Positions 38,708 through 47,173 of a DNA stretch of 64,000 bases are shown piece after piece. The translations under genes and the position numbers were made by a program. This DNA is from Comamonas sp. lk (GTDB lineage Bacteria; Pseudomonadota; Gammaproteobacteria; Burkholderiales; Burkholderiaceae_C). The notes below the pieces were generated by a model. The model ran no database searches and was not told the DNA's origin. It saw only the letters and a list, made by a program, of their open reading frames with translations. Position 1 is the first letter of the stretch. Every line of letters begins with the position of its first letter. The stretch covers positions 1 through 64,000 of the forward strand of contig CAMELV010000010.1 of NCBI GenBank assembly GCA_945925985.1. Reading direction: 5' to 3'.

Positions 38708-39937
38708 TCAAGGGTAAACACCGACGCTGCTTAGCCGCTCTACCACCAGCGCGCTGGCGACCCCTGCCGCACCGCAAATGGCAATGCAACCGTAGCGCAG
38801 TTCCCGCCGGTCCAATTCGTCCAGCAGCACACTCACCAGCGCAGCGCCGGTGCAGCCCATGGCATGACCGATGGCGATGGCGCCGCCATTGACATTCACC
38901 CGCTCGTGATCGACGTTCATCTCTTCCATGAAGTGCAGGGCCATGGCGGCAAAGCCTTCATTGATTTCAAACAGGTCGATGTCCGCAGCTTGCAACTGGG
39001 CCCTTGAGATTGCCAACTGGGCTGCCCGCACTGTGCCAGTCAGTGCCAGAGTGCGGTCCGAGCCGGTGTCTGCCATGCCAAGGATGCGGGCCCGTGCGGG
39101 CAAGCCGGCGCGTGCCAGTGCGGCGGCCGATCCCAATAGCACGGCCGCGGCGCCATCCGCCATGGCGGGTGAGTTGCCGGCGTGGTGGCTGTGCACCACG
39201 CCGGCCAGTCCGTAGCGTTGGCACAGCTGTGCATCCCAACCGGCATCACCCCCCTTTGCGCCCCACGCAGCAAAAGACGGCGCCAAGGTGGCGAGTGAGG
39301 CGTGTGTGGTGCTGGCCCGGATGTTTTCGTCGCGGTCTAGCAGCAGTTGGCCATCGTCATCACTCACCGGAACCATGGAGGGCGGCAAGCCGCGAGCAGC
39401 GGCAGCGGCGGCCCGTTGCTGTGAGCTGACCGCGTAGTCGTCGAGTTGCTCCCGGGTGTAGCCGCGTTGGGTGGCGATGGCGTCTGCGGCAATGCCGATG
39501 GGCACCAGGTGCGCCAGGGTCTGGAGTGCCAGGTCATGCGTTAACGCGCCCTGGTCGCTGCCCATGGGCACGCGTGACATCATCTCGACACCGCCGCCCA
39601 AGGCCAGCGTGTCGCCGTAACTGGCTTGCAGCGCAGCGAAATTCACCGCTGACAAACCGGAGGCGCAGTAGCGGTTGATGGTGACAGCGCCCACCGCGTC
39701 ATCCCAGCCGGCCAGCGGCAGTGCCAAGGTGCCTACGCTGGCCCCCTGATCACCGGTTTGGGCTACACAGCCGAAGACGGCGTCGCTCACCTGGCGGGTG
39801 TCCAGCGCAGTGCGGGAACTCAGGGCCGACAGGGCCCGGGCCAGCAGCAGCGCTGGTTTGATGCCGCGCAGGCTGCCTTTGTCATTGCCTTTGCCGCGCG
39901 GCGTGCGCACAGCCTGTGCGATGTAAACGGGGTTCAT
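38708..39937 (-). CDS. Acetyl-CoA acetyltransferase / thiolase
   Basis: AVRTPRGKGNDKGSL; INRYCASGLSAVNFAAL; VNVNGGAIAIGHAMGCTGA; CIAICGAAGVASALVVER. Confidence 0.9.
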   Translation of the reverse strand: MNPVYIAQAVRTPRGKGNDKGSLRGIKPALLLARALSALSSRTALDTRQVSDAVFGCVAQTGDQGASVGTLALPLAGWDDAVGAVTINRYCASGLSAVNFAALQASYGDTLALGGGVEMMSRVPMGSDQGALTHDLALQTLAHLVPIGIAADAIATQRGYTREQLDDYAVSSQQRAAAAAARGLPPSMVPVSDDDGQLLLDRDENIRASTTHASLATLAPSFAAWGAKGGDAGWDAQLCQRYGLAGVVHSHHAGNSPAMADGAAAVLLGSAAALARAGLPARARILGMADTGSDRTLALTGTVRAAQLAISRAQLQAADIDLFEINEGFAAMALHFMEEMNVDHERVNVNGGAIAIGHAMGCTGAALVSVLLDELDRRELRYGCIAICGAAGVASALVVERLSSVGVYP

Positions 39938-39950
39938 GGTGTGGTCCAGC

Positions 39951-40832
39951 TCAATGGGTCGGAGTTTGCATCAGGGTGGTGAAGGCATCGTTGGCGCAGT
40001 TGTAGCCACGCAGGGGCAGGGCACTCAGGTCTGTCAGCTGCGATGCCAACTGCCCGGCTTGCATGCGCAGTGCGTCGGTCTCGCCCACGCCGGCGCGGCG
40101 GATCAGGCCGGCGCCGGCCACCAACACCTCGCCCGACACGTCGCAGGCCGGGCTGGCCAGCCACGCCACCAGGGGCGCGACCAGACCAGGGTCCAGTGCG
40201 CCGGCCATGCTGGCATCCAGGTGAGGTGCGGTCATCTGCGACAAGCCATAGGGGGCAATGGCATTGACCAGCACCCCGTGTCGCTGGCCCTCCAAGGCCA
40301 GCGCGCGCATCAGGCCGATCACCGCCGCCTTAGCGGCCGAGTAGGCTGCCTGACCGATGTTGCCATAGAGGCCTGCACTAGACGTGGTGAGGATCAGCCG
40401 GCCATAGCCTTGCCCAAGCAGCTGCGGCCAAGCGGCATGCGCCAGGTGCAAACTGCCGAAAAAGCTGGTGTCAAAGATGTGGCGGAACTCATCCATGCTT
40501 TGTTTGACAAAGGTGCGCCCGTGGTCGATACCCGCATTGGCCACCACGATGTCCACGCCGCCAAAATGCCGCTTGGCTTCGTCCATCATCTGCAAGCCGC
40601 TGACAGGCTCTGCCACATCACACCAGCTGGCCTGCGCGGTGCCACCCGCCGCGCGAATAGCCTCAACCGTCAGGCTGGCTGAAGTGGCTGCATCTGCCTC
40701 GCCCGCATGGCGCCGGTTGTTGACCAGCACTCGGGCGCCACGGCTGGCCAGATGCAAGGCATAGGCGCGGCCCAGGCCCTTGCCGGCGCCGGTGACGATG
40801 GCGCGTTGGCCTTGAAGGTCCAGCGTGCTCAC
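39951..40832 (-). CDS. SDR family NAD(P)-dependent oxidoreductase
   Basis: LDLQGQRAIVTGAGKGLGRAYALHLASRGARVLVNN; YSAAKAAVIGLMRALALEG; GTG start at 40832 in a GTGA overlap with the upstream gene stop. Confidence 0.87.
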   Translation of the reverse strand: MSTLDLQGQRAIVTGAGKGLGRAYALHLASRGARVLVNNRRHAGEADAATSASLTVEAIRAAGGTAQASWCDVAEPVSGLQMMDEAKRHFGGVDIVVANAGIDHGRTFVKQSMDEFRHIFDTSFFGSLHLAHAAWPQLLGQGYGRLILTTSSAGLYGNIGQAAYSAAKAAVIGLMRALALEGQRHGVLVNAIAPYGLSQMTAPHLDASMAGALDPGLVAPLVAWLASPACDVSGEVLVAGAGLIRRAGVGETDALRMQAGQLASQLTDLSALPLRGYNCANDAFTTLMQTPTH

Positions 40833-41785
40833 CCCGGTTTGCCCCATGGGAAGAAGGCCGGTACCCGTGCCATGTAGGCTGCATAGGTGGGCTTGGTGCG
40901 TGCCAGGTAGCGCTCCTGCATGGGCGTGGCTGAGCCAGCGCTCATGAACCAGGTCACATACAGCGGGCAGGCCAGGGCCAGCCAACCCCAGGGGTGCATC
41001 AACCCCAGCGCACCGAAGCTCCACCAAACCACGGCCTCGCCGAAATAGTTGGGGTGACGCGACAAACGCCACAAGCCGGTGTCCAGCACCATAAGACGGT
41101 CAGTCCGATGGGCCTTGAAGCGCTCCAGTTGGAGGTCGCCCATCACCTGAAAGTAAAAACCCAGGCCAAACGTTGCCAGGGCAATGGCATGCTGCCAGCC
41201 CAGCGCCTGCGGACCCGACGCGACGGCAAGGACCAGGCCCAGGGACCAGAGCCATACGGTCACGCCCTGCATGATGAAAACCTGGAAGTAGCTCCACCAC
41301 CACCAGGCGCCGCCAAAGCGCCTGCGCCAGGCTGCATAACGGCCGTCCTCACCGTGCCCCCGGTTGCGCAGGCCGATATGTAAGGACATGCGCAGGCTCC
41401 ACAGCGCGACCAAAACGACGATCATGATCTCATGGGGAGACCATTGGCCGCGCCATACCACCAGGCTGGTAACCGGTATCGCCACCGCCAGCGGGTAGGC
41501 CACGTCCATGATGCCGCAGTCACGCCGGGCCAGGCTAAGCAGCCAGACCGCGGTCAGGAAAACCGCTGTGATCAAGCCCGAATGCAGGTAGAGTGTGAGA
41601 AAGGCCGAAGCCGGCGAACTGGCGGGCAGCAGCAGCCAAGCCAAGGTGATCACCATCGCCGCGATGGGGTAGACAAACTCGCGGGCGGTGCCCACTCGCA
41701 GTTCCGGCCTGCGCCGAAAAACCAGCAGGCCAGCCATCCAGACCAACCAAAGGCCAGCGGCAAAAAAGAGCAGAGTTGCTGTCAT
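40829..41785 (-). CDS. DUF1295 / steroid 5-alpha-reductase-like membrane protein
   Basis: MTATLLFFAAGLWLVWMAG; C-terminal RLSRHPNYFGEAVVWWSFG motif; ~8 TM. Confidence 0.82.
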   Translation of the reverse strand: MTATLLFFAAGLWLVWMAGLLVFRRRPELRVGTAREFVYPIAAMVITLAWLLLPASSPASAFLTLYLHSGLITAVFLTAVWLLSLARRDCGIMDVAYPLAVAIPVTSLVVWRGQWSPHEIMIVVLVALWSLRMSLHIGLRNRGHGEDGRYAAWRRRFGGAWWWWSYFQVFIMQGVTVWLWSLGLVLAVASGPQALGWQHAIALATFGLGFYFQVMGDLQLERFKAHRTDRLMVLDTGLWRLSRHPNYFGEAVVWWSFGALGLMHPWGWLALACPLYVTWFMSAGSATPMQERYLARTKPTYAAYMARVPAFFPWGKPG

Positions 41786-43263
41786 GGCAGGCTCAGCAAA
41801 CCGTCGCGCACATCGGCGCCATTGGCCCAGCAGGAGTGGGTGCCGCTGCACAGTTTGTGGGGTAGCTCAATGCGACATACCGGCCCTTCGGCAAAGCGCT
41901 TGCAGTCGATCAGCAGCGCTTCGGAGCGCTGGGTGTTCTCGTTGGTGACAAAGGTCACCAGGTAGCCATCGTCTTCATCTGTGGCGTTGATGCGTGGTGC
42001 GAACGGCGCTTCGCTGGCGTACTGTCCCTCAGGCAACGCGATTTGCCACGACGCCCCGGTCAGCAGGTCATGCTTGACGTAGCCGTTGAACAAAAACCAG
42101 CCTGGCACCTGCACGGCACTGTAGATGTAGCGGTAGTGGCGCCCGGCGTAGCGCTGGTTGATCATGCCGAACTCCAGCGTGCGATCGTCCAGGCGCTGCT
42201 CGCTGGTTTGCCCGGTGGCCAGGTTGAAGCGCCAGCGGTGCAAGCGGGTCTTCATTTTGTACTGGTCCAAGTAGGACATCATGCGCTCGTAGCCTTTGGG
42301 TGCCCCGTCAAAGTTCTTGGGCTCAGGCTCCTCTTCGAAATACCCATCGAGCACGATCTCGTCACCTTCTTCATAAGCATTGAGCCAATGCAGCACAAAG
42401 GTCGGCGCCGCCTCAAACCAGCGGATGTCCTGCGGCTGTCCCCGCCGGGGAATGATGGCAAAACGCGAAGGCTGGTCAGCATGAAACTTGACCACATGCT
42501 TGCCCTGCTTGAGCAGCTCCGGGTCCCAGTAGAGGGGAAAGTCATTGAGGATGGCGTAATGCTCGGTAAAGCACATGTCGTGCGGCAGCCGTGGCCCCGG
42601 CAGCGGTATTGGCACGTAGTGCACCAGTTGGTCGTGCCGGTCCACCACGCCGTAGTGCATGTAGGGGGCATGCTTAGAGTAATTGAAGAACAGCATCTCG
42701 CCCGTGGCTTCGTCGACCTTCATGTGCGCCGAAATGCCATCCAGCGGCGACCAGGCCGGGATGCCCTGTTGCGCTAGTGTGAACGGGTCTAGCCGGTAGC
42801 CCTCGCCGCATTGGTAGTAGGACGTGAATGCGCGTCCGGCGTGCACCACCACATCGGTGCTCGACGCATCCTTGATCGAGCCATGCGCCCCCCAGCCAGG
42901 CCGGGCTGACAGTGCCGGGTTTTCCATCAGGCCAGCCCAGAGCCGTTTGCCGGCCTCCTGTTCGGCGCTGAGGCCTTTGGTTTGTACAAAGCGGTTGCGG
43001 TAACTGGCTTTGCCGTCTTGGAAGCTGATCATGTGAACCATGCCGTCACCGTCAAACGGGTGGTAACGGCCGATCGACCGGTAGACCGGGTTCTGGGTGT
43101 TGCGCAGGTAAATACCGTCAATGTCATCGGGAATTTTGCCCGAGAGTACCGGCATGTCGGTCGCGTTAACCTCTTCGAGCAGCGGTGTCCAGGCCCCTTG
43201 CAGGTAGGGGTGGTCACCTGGCTCAATGTCAGATTCAAGACGGCGGATCAGCTCGGTAGTCAT
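41782..43263 (-). CDS. Carotenoid oxygenase (CCO) family protein, copy 1
   Basis: 493 aa; four putative Fe(II) His contexts DGISAHMKV, GPRLPHDMCF, FVLHWLNAYEEGD, GTHSCWA; FDGDGMVHMISF. Confidence 0.9.
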   Translation of the reverse strand: MTTELIRRLESDIEPGDHPYLQGAWTPLLEEVNATDMPVLSGKIPDDIDGIYLRNTQNPVYRSIGRYHPFDGDGMVHMISFQDGKASYRNRFVQTKGLSAEQEAGKRLWAGLMENPALSARPGWGAHGSIKDASSTDVVVHAGRAFTSYYQCGEGYRLDPFTLAQQGIPAWSPLDGISAHMKVDEATGEMLFFNYSKHAPYMHYGVVDRHDQLVHYVPIPLPGPRLPHDMCFTEHYAILNDFPLYWDPELLKQGKHVVKFHADQPSRFAIIPRRGQPQDIRWFEAAPTFVLHWLNAYEEGDEIVLDGYFEEEPEPKNFDGAPKGYERMMSYLDQYKMKTRLHRWRFNLATGQTSEQRLDDRTLEFGMINQRYAGRHYRYIYSAVQVPGWFLFNGYVKHDLLTGASWQIALPEGQYASEAPFAPRINATDEDDGYLVTFVTNENTQRSEALLIDCKRFAEGPVCRIELPHKLCSGTHSCWANGADVRDGLLSLP

Positions 43264-43280
43264 AAGAACTCCTTGGTGGG

Positions 43281-44198
43281 TCAGTCGGGCTTATCAGAAA
43301 ACGAAACCTCCCATGGCAAGACCGGCGCACGGCAGGCGCTGCACAGGACCTTGGGCACGAAGCGGTGACCACAGGCTTTGTGGACGGGTCGGATAGCACT
43401 GGGTTGTTGCAGGTAGTCGCGGCTGGCCCAAGTGGAAAAGCAGACGAGGTAGCCAAACAGGTCTCGGCTCGCCGGTGTCAGACGGTAGCGCATGCGTCGT
43501 GCGTCGGCGACATCGGGCTGCGCCAGCAACAGGCCAGTCTCAACCATGCCACTGAGACGTCGGGCCAGCACGCTGCTGACAATTCCCAGCACCCGACCCA
43601 GTTCGTCAAAGTAGTGACAGCCCAGCACCACCGCTGTCACGATCAACAGTGACCAGCGGTCCACTCGCAGGCCCTGGCCCATACTCTGCGTGCTGGCGCT
43701 GGTGACCCTGGCATTGCGGCTCAGGTTTTCGGCCAGCAGCAATTCCGGCACGGGTTGCAGGCTGAAGGTCAGGTCATTCATGCCGGTTTTCTCGCTGCAG
43801 GCGGTGCAGGCCAGCACGGGCAGGAATGGGTGGCCGCAGCTTTTGTGGCGCAAGTAGCCCGGCAAGCTGCGGGCGCGCTGGCCCCAGCGTCGCTCCCACA
43901 TCCAGATCATCAGCACCTGGTCATAGAGTTTGAGCCCGGCCTGTGTAAGGTGGTAGGCCTGGCGTCGCGGGCGTTCCTGGTAAGGTCGCTGGCGCAGCAG
44001 TCCCAGCTTGACCAGTTTCCCGAGCCGGTCGGTCAGGGTGGAGCGTGGGATGGTCAGTTGCACCTGCCAATCCTCAAACCGCTTCACGCCGGTGAAAGCG
44101 CCCAGCAGCACGGCCGCCGTCCATCGGTCGCCCATGACCTTGAGGCCGTGGTTGAGCGTGCTGCTCAACAGGGCGTCGTGGGTGAGTTGCAGGTCCAC
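43281..44198 (-). CDS. Tandem HxlR-type winged-helix transcriptional regulator with two CGH-x(8)-CxxC motifs
   Basis: First HTH VMGDRWTAAVLLGAFTGVKRFEDWQ...IPRSTLTDRLGKL; second VDRWSLLIVTAVVLGCHYFDELGRVLGIVSSVLARRLSGM; CGHPFLPVLACTAC and CGHRFVPKVLCSAC. GTG start at 44198 (track 44267). Confidence 0.85.
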   Translation of the reverse strand: MDLQLTHDALLSSTLNHGLKVMGDRWTAAVLLGAFTGVKRFEDWQVQLTIPRSTLTDRLGKLVKLGLLRQRPYQERPRRQAYHLTQAGLKLYDQVLMIWMWERRWGQRARSLPGYLRHKSCGHPFLPVLACTACSEKTGMNDLTFSLQPVPELLLAENLSRNARVTSASTQSMGQGLRVDRWSLLIVTAVVLGCHYFDELGRVLGIVSSVLARRLSGMVETGLLLAQPDVADARRMRYRLTPASRDLFGYLVCFSTWASRDYLQQPSAIRPVHKACGHRFVPKVLCSACRAPVLPWEVSFSDKPD

Positions 44199-44224
44199 TA
44201 TGGGCGGCAGCGGCAGCGGCAGGG

Positions 44225-45460
44225 TCAGGCCGGGCAGGCCACCACAAAGCTCACCACGGTGGCGCATGAGCCGCCAATGTTGAGCGTCTGAATGCGCTGC
44301 GCCCCTTCAATTTGACAATCACCGGCGGTGCCGGTGGCCTGTCTCGCCGCGTCAAACAGCATGCGCGTGCCGGTGGCGCCCACCGGGTGGCCGCATCCGA
44401 TCAGACCGCCACTCATGTTGACCGGGCAGCGGCCGCCGGGCTCGATGCTGCCATCCTCCACCGCCTGCCAGCTTTGGCCTGGCGCGGTCAGCCCCAAGTG
44501 GTCGATCGCCATGTATTCGGTGGTGGTGAAGCAATCGTGGGTTTCGACGCCCTGCATGGCATCGATCCCGCCCACGCCGGCGCGTCGCCAGGCGTCCTCG
44601 ATGGTCTGGCGGACATGGGGAAACACATAGGGCTCTGACGCGCTGCGGACCAGCTTGTCCTTGAGGCGCAGGCCGGCATTGCGGTGGCCCCAGCCGGCGA
44701 TGTGCGGCAACTTGGCCACGCTGCTGCCGCGGCGCTGGGCGTAGGCCCGGGCGAAGCTGGCCGAGGCCAGCACCACGGCGCAGGCGCCATCGGTGATCTG
44801 GCCGCAGTCCTGGCGTCGGGTGCCGGGCTCGATCACCGGGTTGGCCTCGTCGTCATCGGTAAAACTCAGGGCGTCAAAGGCCCACTTGCGGGTTTGGGCC
44901 AGCGGGTTGCGCCGGGCGTGGCTGTAGTTGAGCTCGGCGATCCGGTTCAGGTGTTTGCGGTCCAGCCCGTAGCGCCGCTCGTACTCCTGCGCCAACAGGC
45001 CAAAGGCCGCCGGCCACATGAAGGTGCAATCAATGTCCTCATGGCCTTGCCAGGCGGCAGCGTTCTGGTTTTGGGACGCCACATTGCCCGGCAGGTTCTT
45101 GAACTCCTCCACCCCGAGCACCAGCACGCAGTCGTAGCGGCCGGCTTCGATTTCGGCCATCGCGCTCAGGACGCCCAGCGACGAAGAGGCACAGGCCCCT
45201 TCGTGCCGCATGGCGGGCACGCCCCACAGCTCGGGCACCACCTGTGCCACCATCGCGCCCAGATGGGCCTGCTGGCGCTGCAATTCACCAAAGGCGTTGC
45301 CGACATGGATGCTGGCGATGGACGCGGCATCCAGCTCGCAGGCCGCCAGGGCGCCCAGCGTGGCCTCGCGCGTGATGTCCGAAATATCCTGGCCCTGGCG
45401 GGACCAGACCTTGGCGAAATCGGTCTGGTAACCACCCAGCACATAGACGGGTTCATGCAT
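44225..45460 (-). CDS. Thiolase family protein / acetyl-CoA acetyltransferase (SCP-x-like)
   Basis: 411 aa; MRHEGACASSSLGVLSAMAEI; GVETHDCFTTTEY; MSGGLIGCGHPVGATGTRMLFDAA. Confidence 0.88.
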   Translation of the reverse strand: MHEPVYVLGGYQTDFAKVWSRQGQDISDITREATLGALAACELDAASIASIHVGNAFGELQRQQAHLGAMVAQVVPELWGVPAMRHEGACASSSLGVLSAMAEIEAGRYDCVLVLGVEEFKNLPGNVASQNQNAAAWQGHEDIDCTFMWPAAFGLLAQEYERRYGLDRKHLNRIAELNYSHARRNPLAQTRKWAFDALSFTDDDEANPVIEPGTRRQDCGQITDGACAVVLASASFARAYAQRRGSSVAKLPHIAGWGHRNAGLRLKDKLVRSASEPYVFPHVRQTIEDAWRRAGVGGIDAMQGVETHDCFTTTEYMAIDHLGLTAPGQSWQAVEDGSIEPGGRCPVNMSGGLIGCGHPVGATGTRMLFDAARQATGTAGDCQIEGAQRIQTLNIGGSCATVVSFVVACPA

Positions 45461-46445
45461 GTTGGTCTCCTGCTGCCAGCCAGGGCAGTTGTTTGAATCG
45501 ATTCATGGCTTGCTGGTAATCGCGCGCCAGTTCATCCACCACGGTGGCGACGCTGGCCACCGCCTTGATCGGGCCCAGGCCCTGCCCGGCGGCCCAGACC
45601 TCGGTCCATTTCTTGCCGGCAAAGGACTGGTTGCTGTCGTATTGGCGCCCTGGTGCGTCGGGCATGTTGTCGGGGTCCAGACCTTGGGCGCGCAGTGAGG
45701 GCTTGAGCCAGCTGGCGGCGGTGCCGGTCACGCCGGCACTCACCACCAGGTCGTCGATGCTGCTGTCCACCACCATTTGCTTGTACTCGGGCGGCGCCAG
45801 GCTCTCGGCGGTGGGGATGAAGCGGGTGCCCATGTAGACCAGGTCGGCCCCACTGGCCACCGCGCCGGCCACGCCCCAGCCATCGCCAATGCCGCCGCCC
45901 GTGATGACATAGCCGTCAAAAAACTCTCGCACCGCGCTGACAAAGGCAAACGGCGACAGGAAGCCGGTGTGGCCGCCCGCGCCCGCGCACACGCAGGCCA
46001 GCCCATCGGCGCCGGCGGCCACCGCTTTTTTGGCCAACCCGACCGAGATGACGTCGGCGATCACCAGGCCGCCGTAGGCGTGCACTACCTCAATCGCTGG
46101 CTTCGGGCTGCCCAGCGCCGTCACCACCACCGGTGGCTTGAAGCGGGCCACCAGGGCCAGGTCTTCCGCCAGCCGGGTGTTGGACGAGTGCGTCACCAGG
46201 TTGGCGCACCAGGGGCCAAGGGTGGCGGCAGGTTGCGCATCGCGCGCCTGGGCCAGCCCTTCGGTGATCTGGTGCATCCAGTCGGCCAGCACCGACACCG
46301 GTCGCGCATTGGGTGTTGGAAAGGCGCCGATGATGCCGGCCTTGCAGGCCGCCAGGACCAGTTCGGGCCCGGAGATCAAAAACATTGGCGCTGCCACCAC
46401 AGGCAGACGCAGGACAAATGGCAAGGGACGGTTCGCCAAAGTCAT
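45453..46445 (-). CDS. NAD(P)H-dependent flavin oxidoreductase / nitronate monooxygenase family
   Basis: 330 aa; APMFLISGPELVLAACKAGIIGAFPTPNAR; GADGLACVCAGAGGHTGFLS; ITGGGIGDGWGVAGAVASGADLVYMGTRFI. Confidence 0.9.
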   Translation of the reverse strand: MTLANRPLPFVLRLPVVAAPMFLISGPELVLAACKAGIIGAFPTPNARPVSVLADWMHQITEGLAQARDAQPAATLGPWCANLVTHSSNTRLAEDLALVARFKPPVVVTALGSPKPAIEVVHAYGGLVIADVISVGLAKKAVAAGADGLACVCAGAGGHTGFLSPFAFVSAVREFFDGYVITGGGIGDGWGVAGAVASGADLVYMGTRFIPTAESLAPPEYKQMVVDSSIDDLVVSAGVTGTAASWLKPSLRAQGLDPDNMPDAPGRQYDSNQSFAGKKWTEVWAAGQGLGPIKAVASVATVVDELARDYQQAMNRFKQLPWLAAGDQHA

Positions 46446-47173
46446 GGCTTCTCCTGGTGGGATTGGGTGGACAGGGCCAGTTGCAGTAGCAGCCGCGCGA
46501 GGGCTGGCGCCTGCTCGATGGGGGTTTGATGGCCGGCCTCGTCCAGCCAGACCAGCTGGGCTGCCGGGATCAGGTCAGCGAGTTCCTGGGACAGGGGCGG
46601 TGGTGTGACCTTGTCCTCGCGCCCGCACACCACCAGCACCGGCTTCGCGAGGGTGGCCAGCATAGGCCGGTGATCGGACCGAGTCATGACGGCGCGGGTC
46701 TGCCGAATGGCGGTGGCGGCACCGACCTCATGCAGCATGCGGCGCATGCCGTCAACCCAGCCCGTGTTGGCCAGGCTGTTGGGGTGCAGGCTGAACGGAA
46801 TGATGCCATCCACTGTGCGGGCAAAGTTACGCTCGAATGCGCCAATGGTTTTTTCGCGCACCGCCAGGGTGTCAGCGGTTTCGATGGCGGCAGACGAGTC
46901 GACCAGCGCCAAGGCCTGAACTCGCTGGCCGTGCCGAGCCAGCAGCTCGACGGCCACATAGCCACCCATGGAAAAGCCGCAGACGGTCAGGCTGGCTTCA
47001 GTCGGCAAATCTGCCACCAGAGCCCAGGCATCGGCGGCCATGGCCGGGATCGAGTCTTGTGTCAGTACATCGGCCACACGCACATCCAGGGTCGGCTCCA
47101 GGTCGGCCCGCACGGCATCCCAGATCGCTCTGGTGTTGAGCATGCCGGGAATCAGCAGCAGCACGGGCTTCAT
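46442..47173 (-). CDS. Alpha/beta hydrolase
   Basis: VCGFSMGGYVAVELLA nucleophile elbow; WLDEAGHQTPIEQ. Confidence 0.88.
   Translation of the reverse strand: MKPVLLLIPGMLNTRAIWDAVRADLEPTLDVRVADVLTQDSIPAMAADAWALVADLPTEASLTVCGFSMGGYVAVELLARHGQRVQALALVDSSAAIETADTLAVREKTIGAFERNFARTVDGIIPFSLHPNSLANTGWVDGMRRMLHEVGAATAIRQTRAVMTRSDHRPMLATLAKPVLVVCGREDKVTPPPLSQELADLIPAAQLVWLDEAGHQTPIEQAPALARLLLQLALSTQSHQEKP

Noticed and set aside
44205-44225. CTGCCG hexanucleotide run upstream of the HxlR gene as a phase-variable repeat
   Set aside because: Only about three units and hexameric (frame-preserving); likely just codon-biased sequence.
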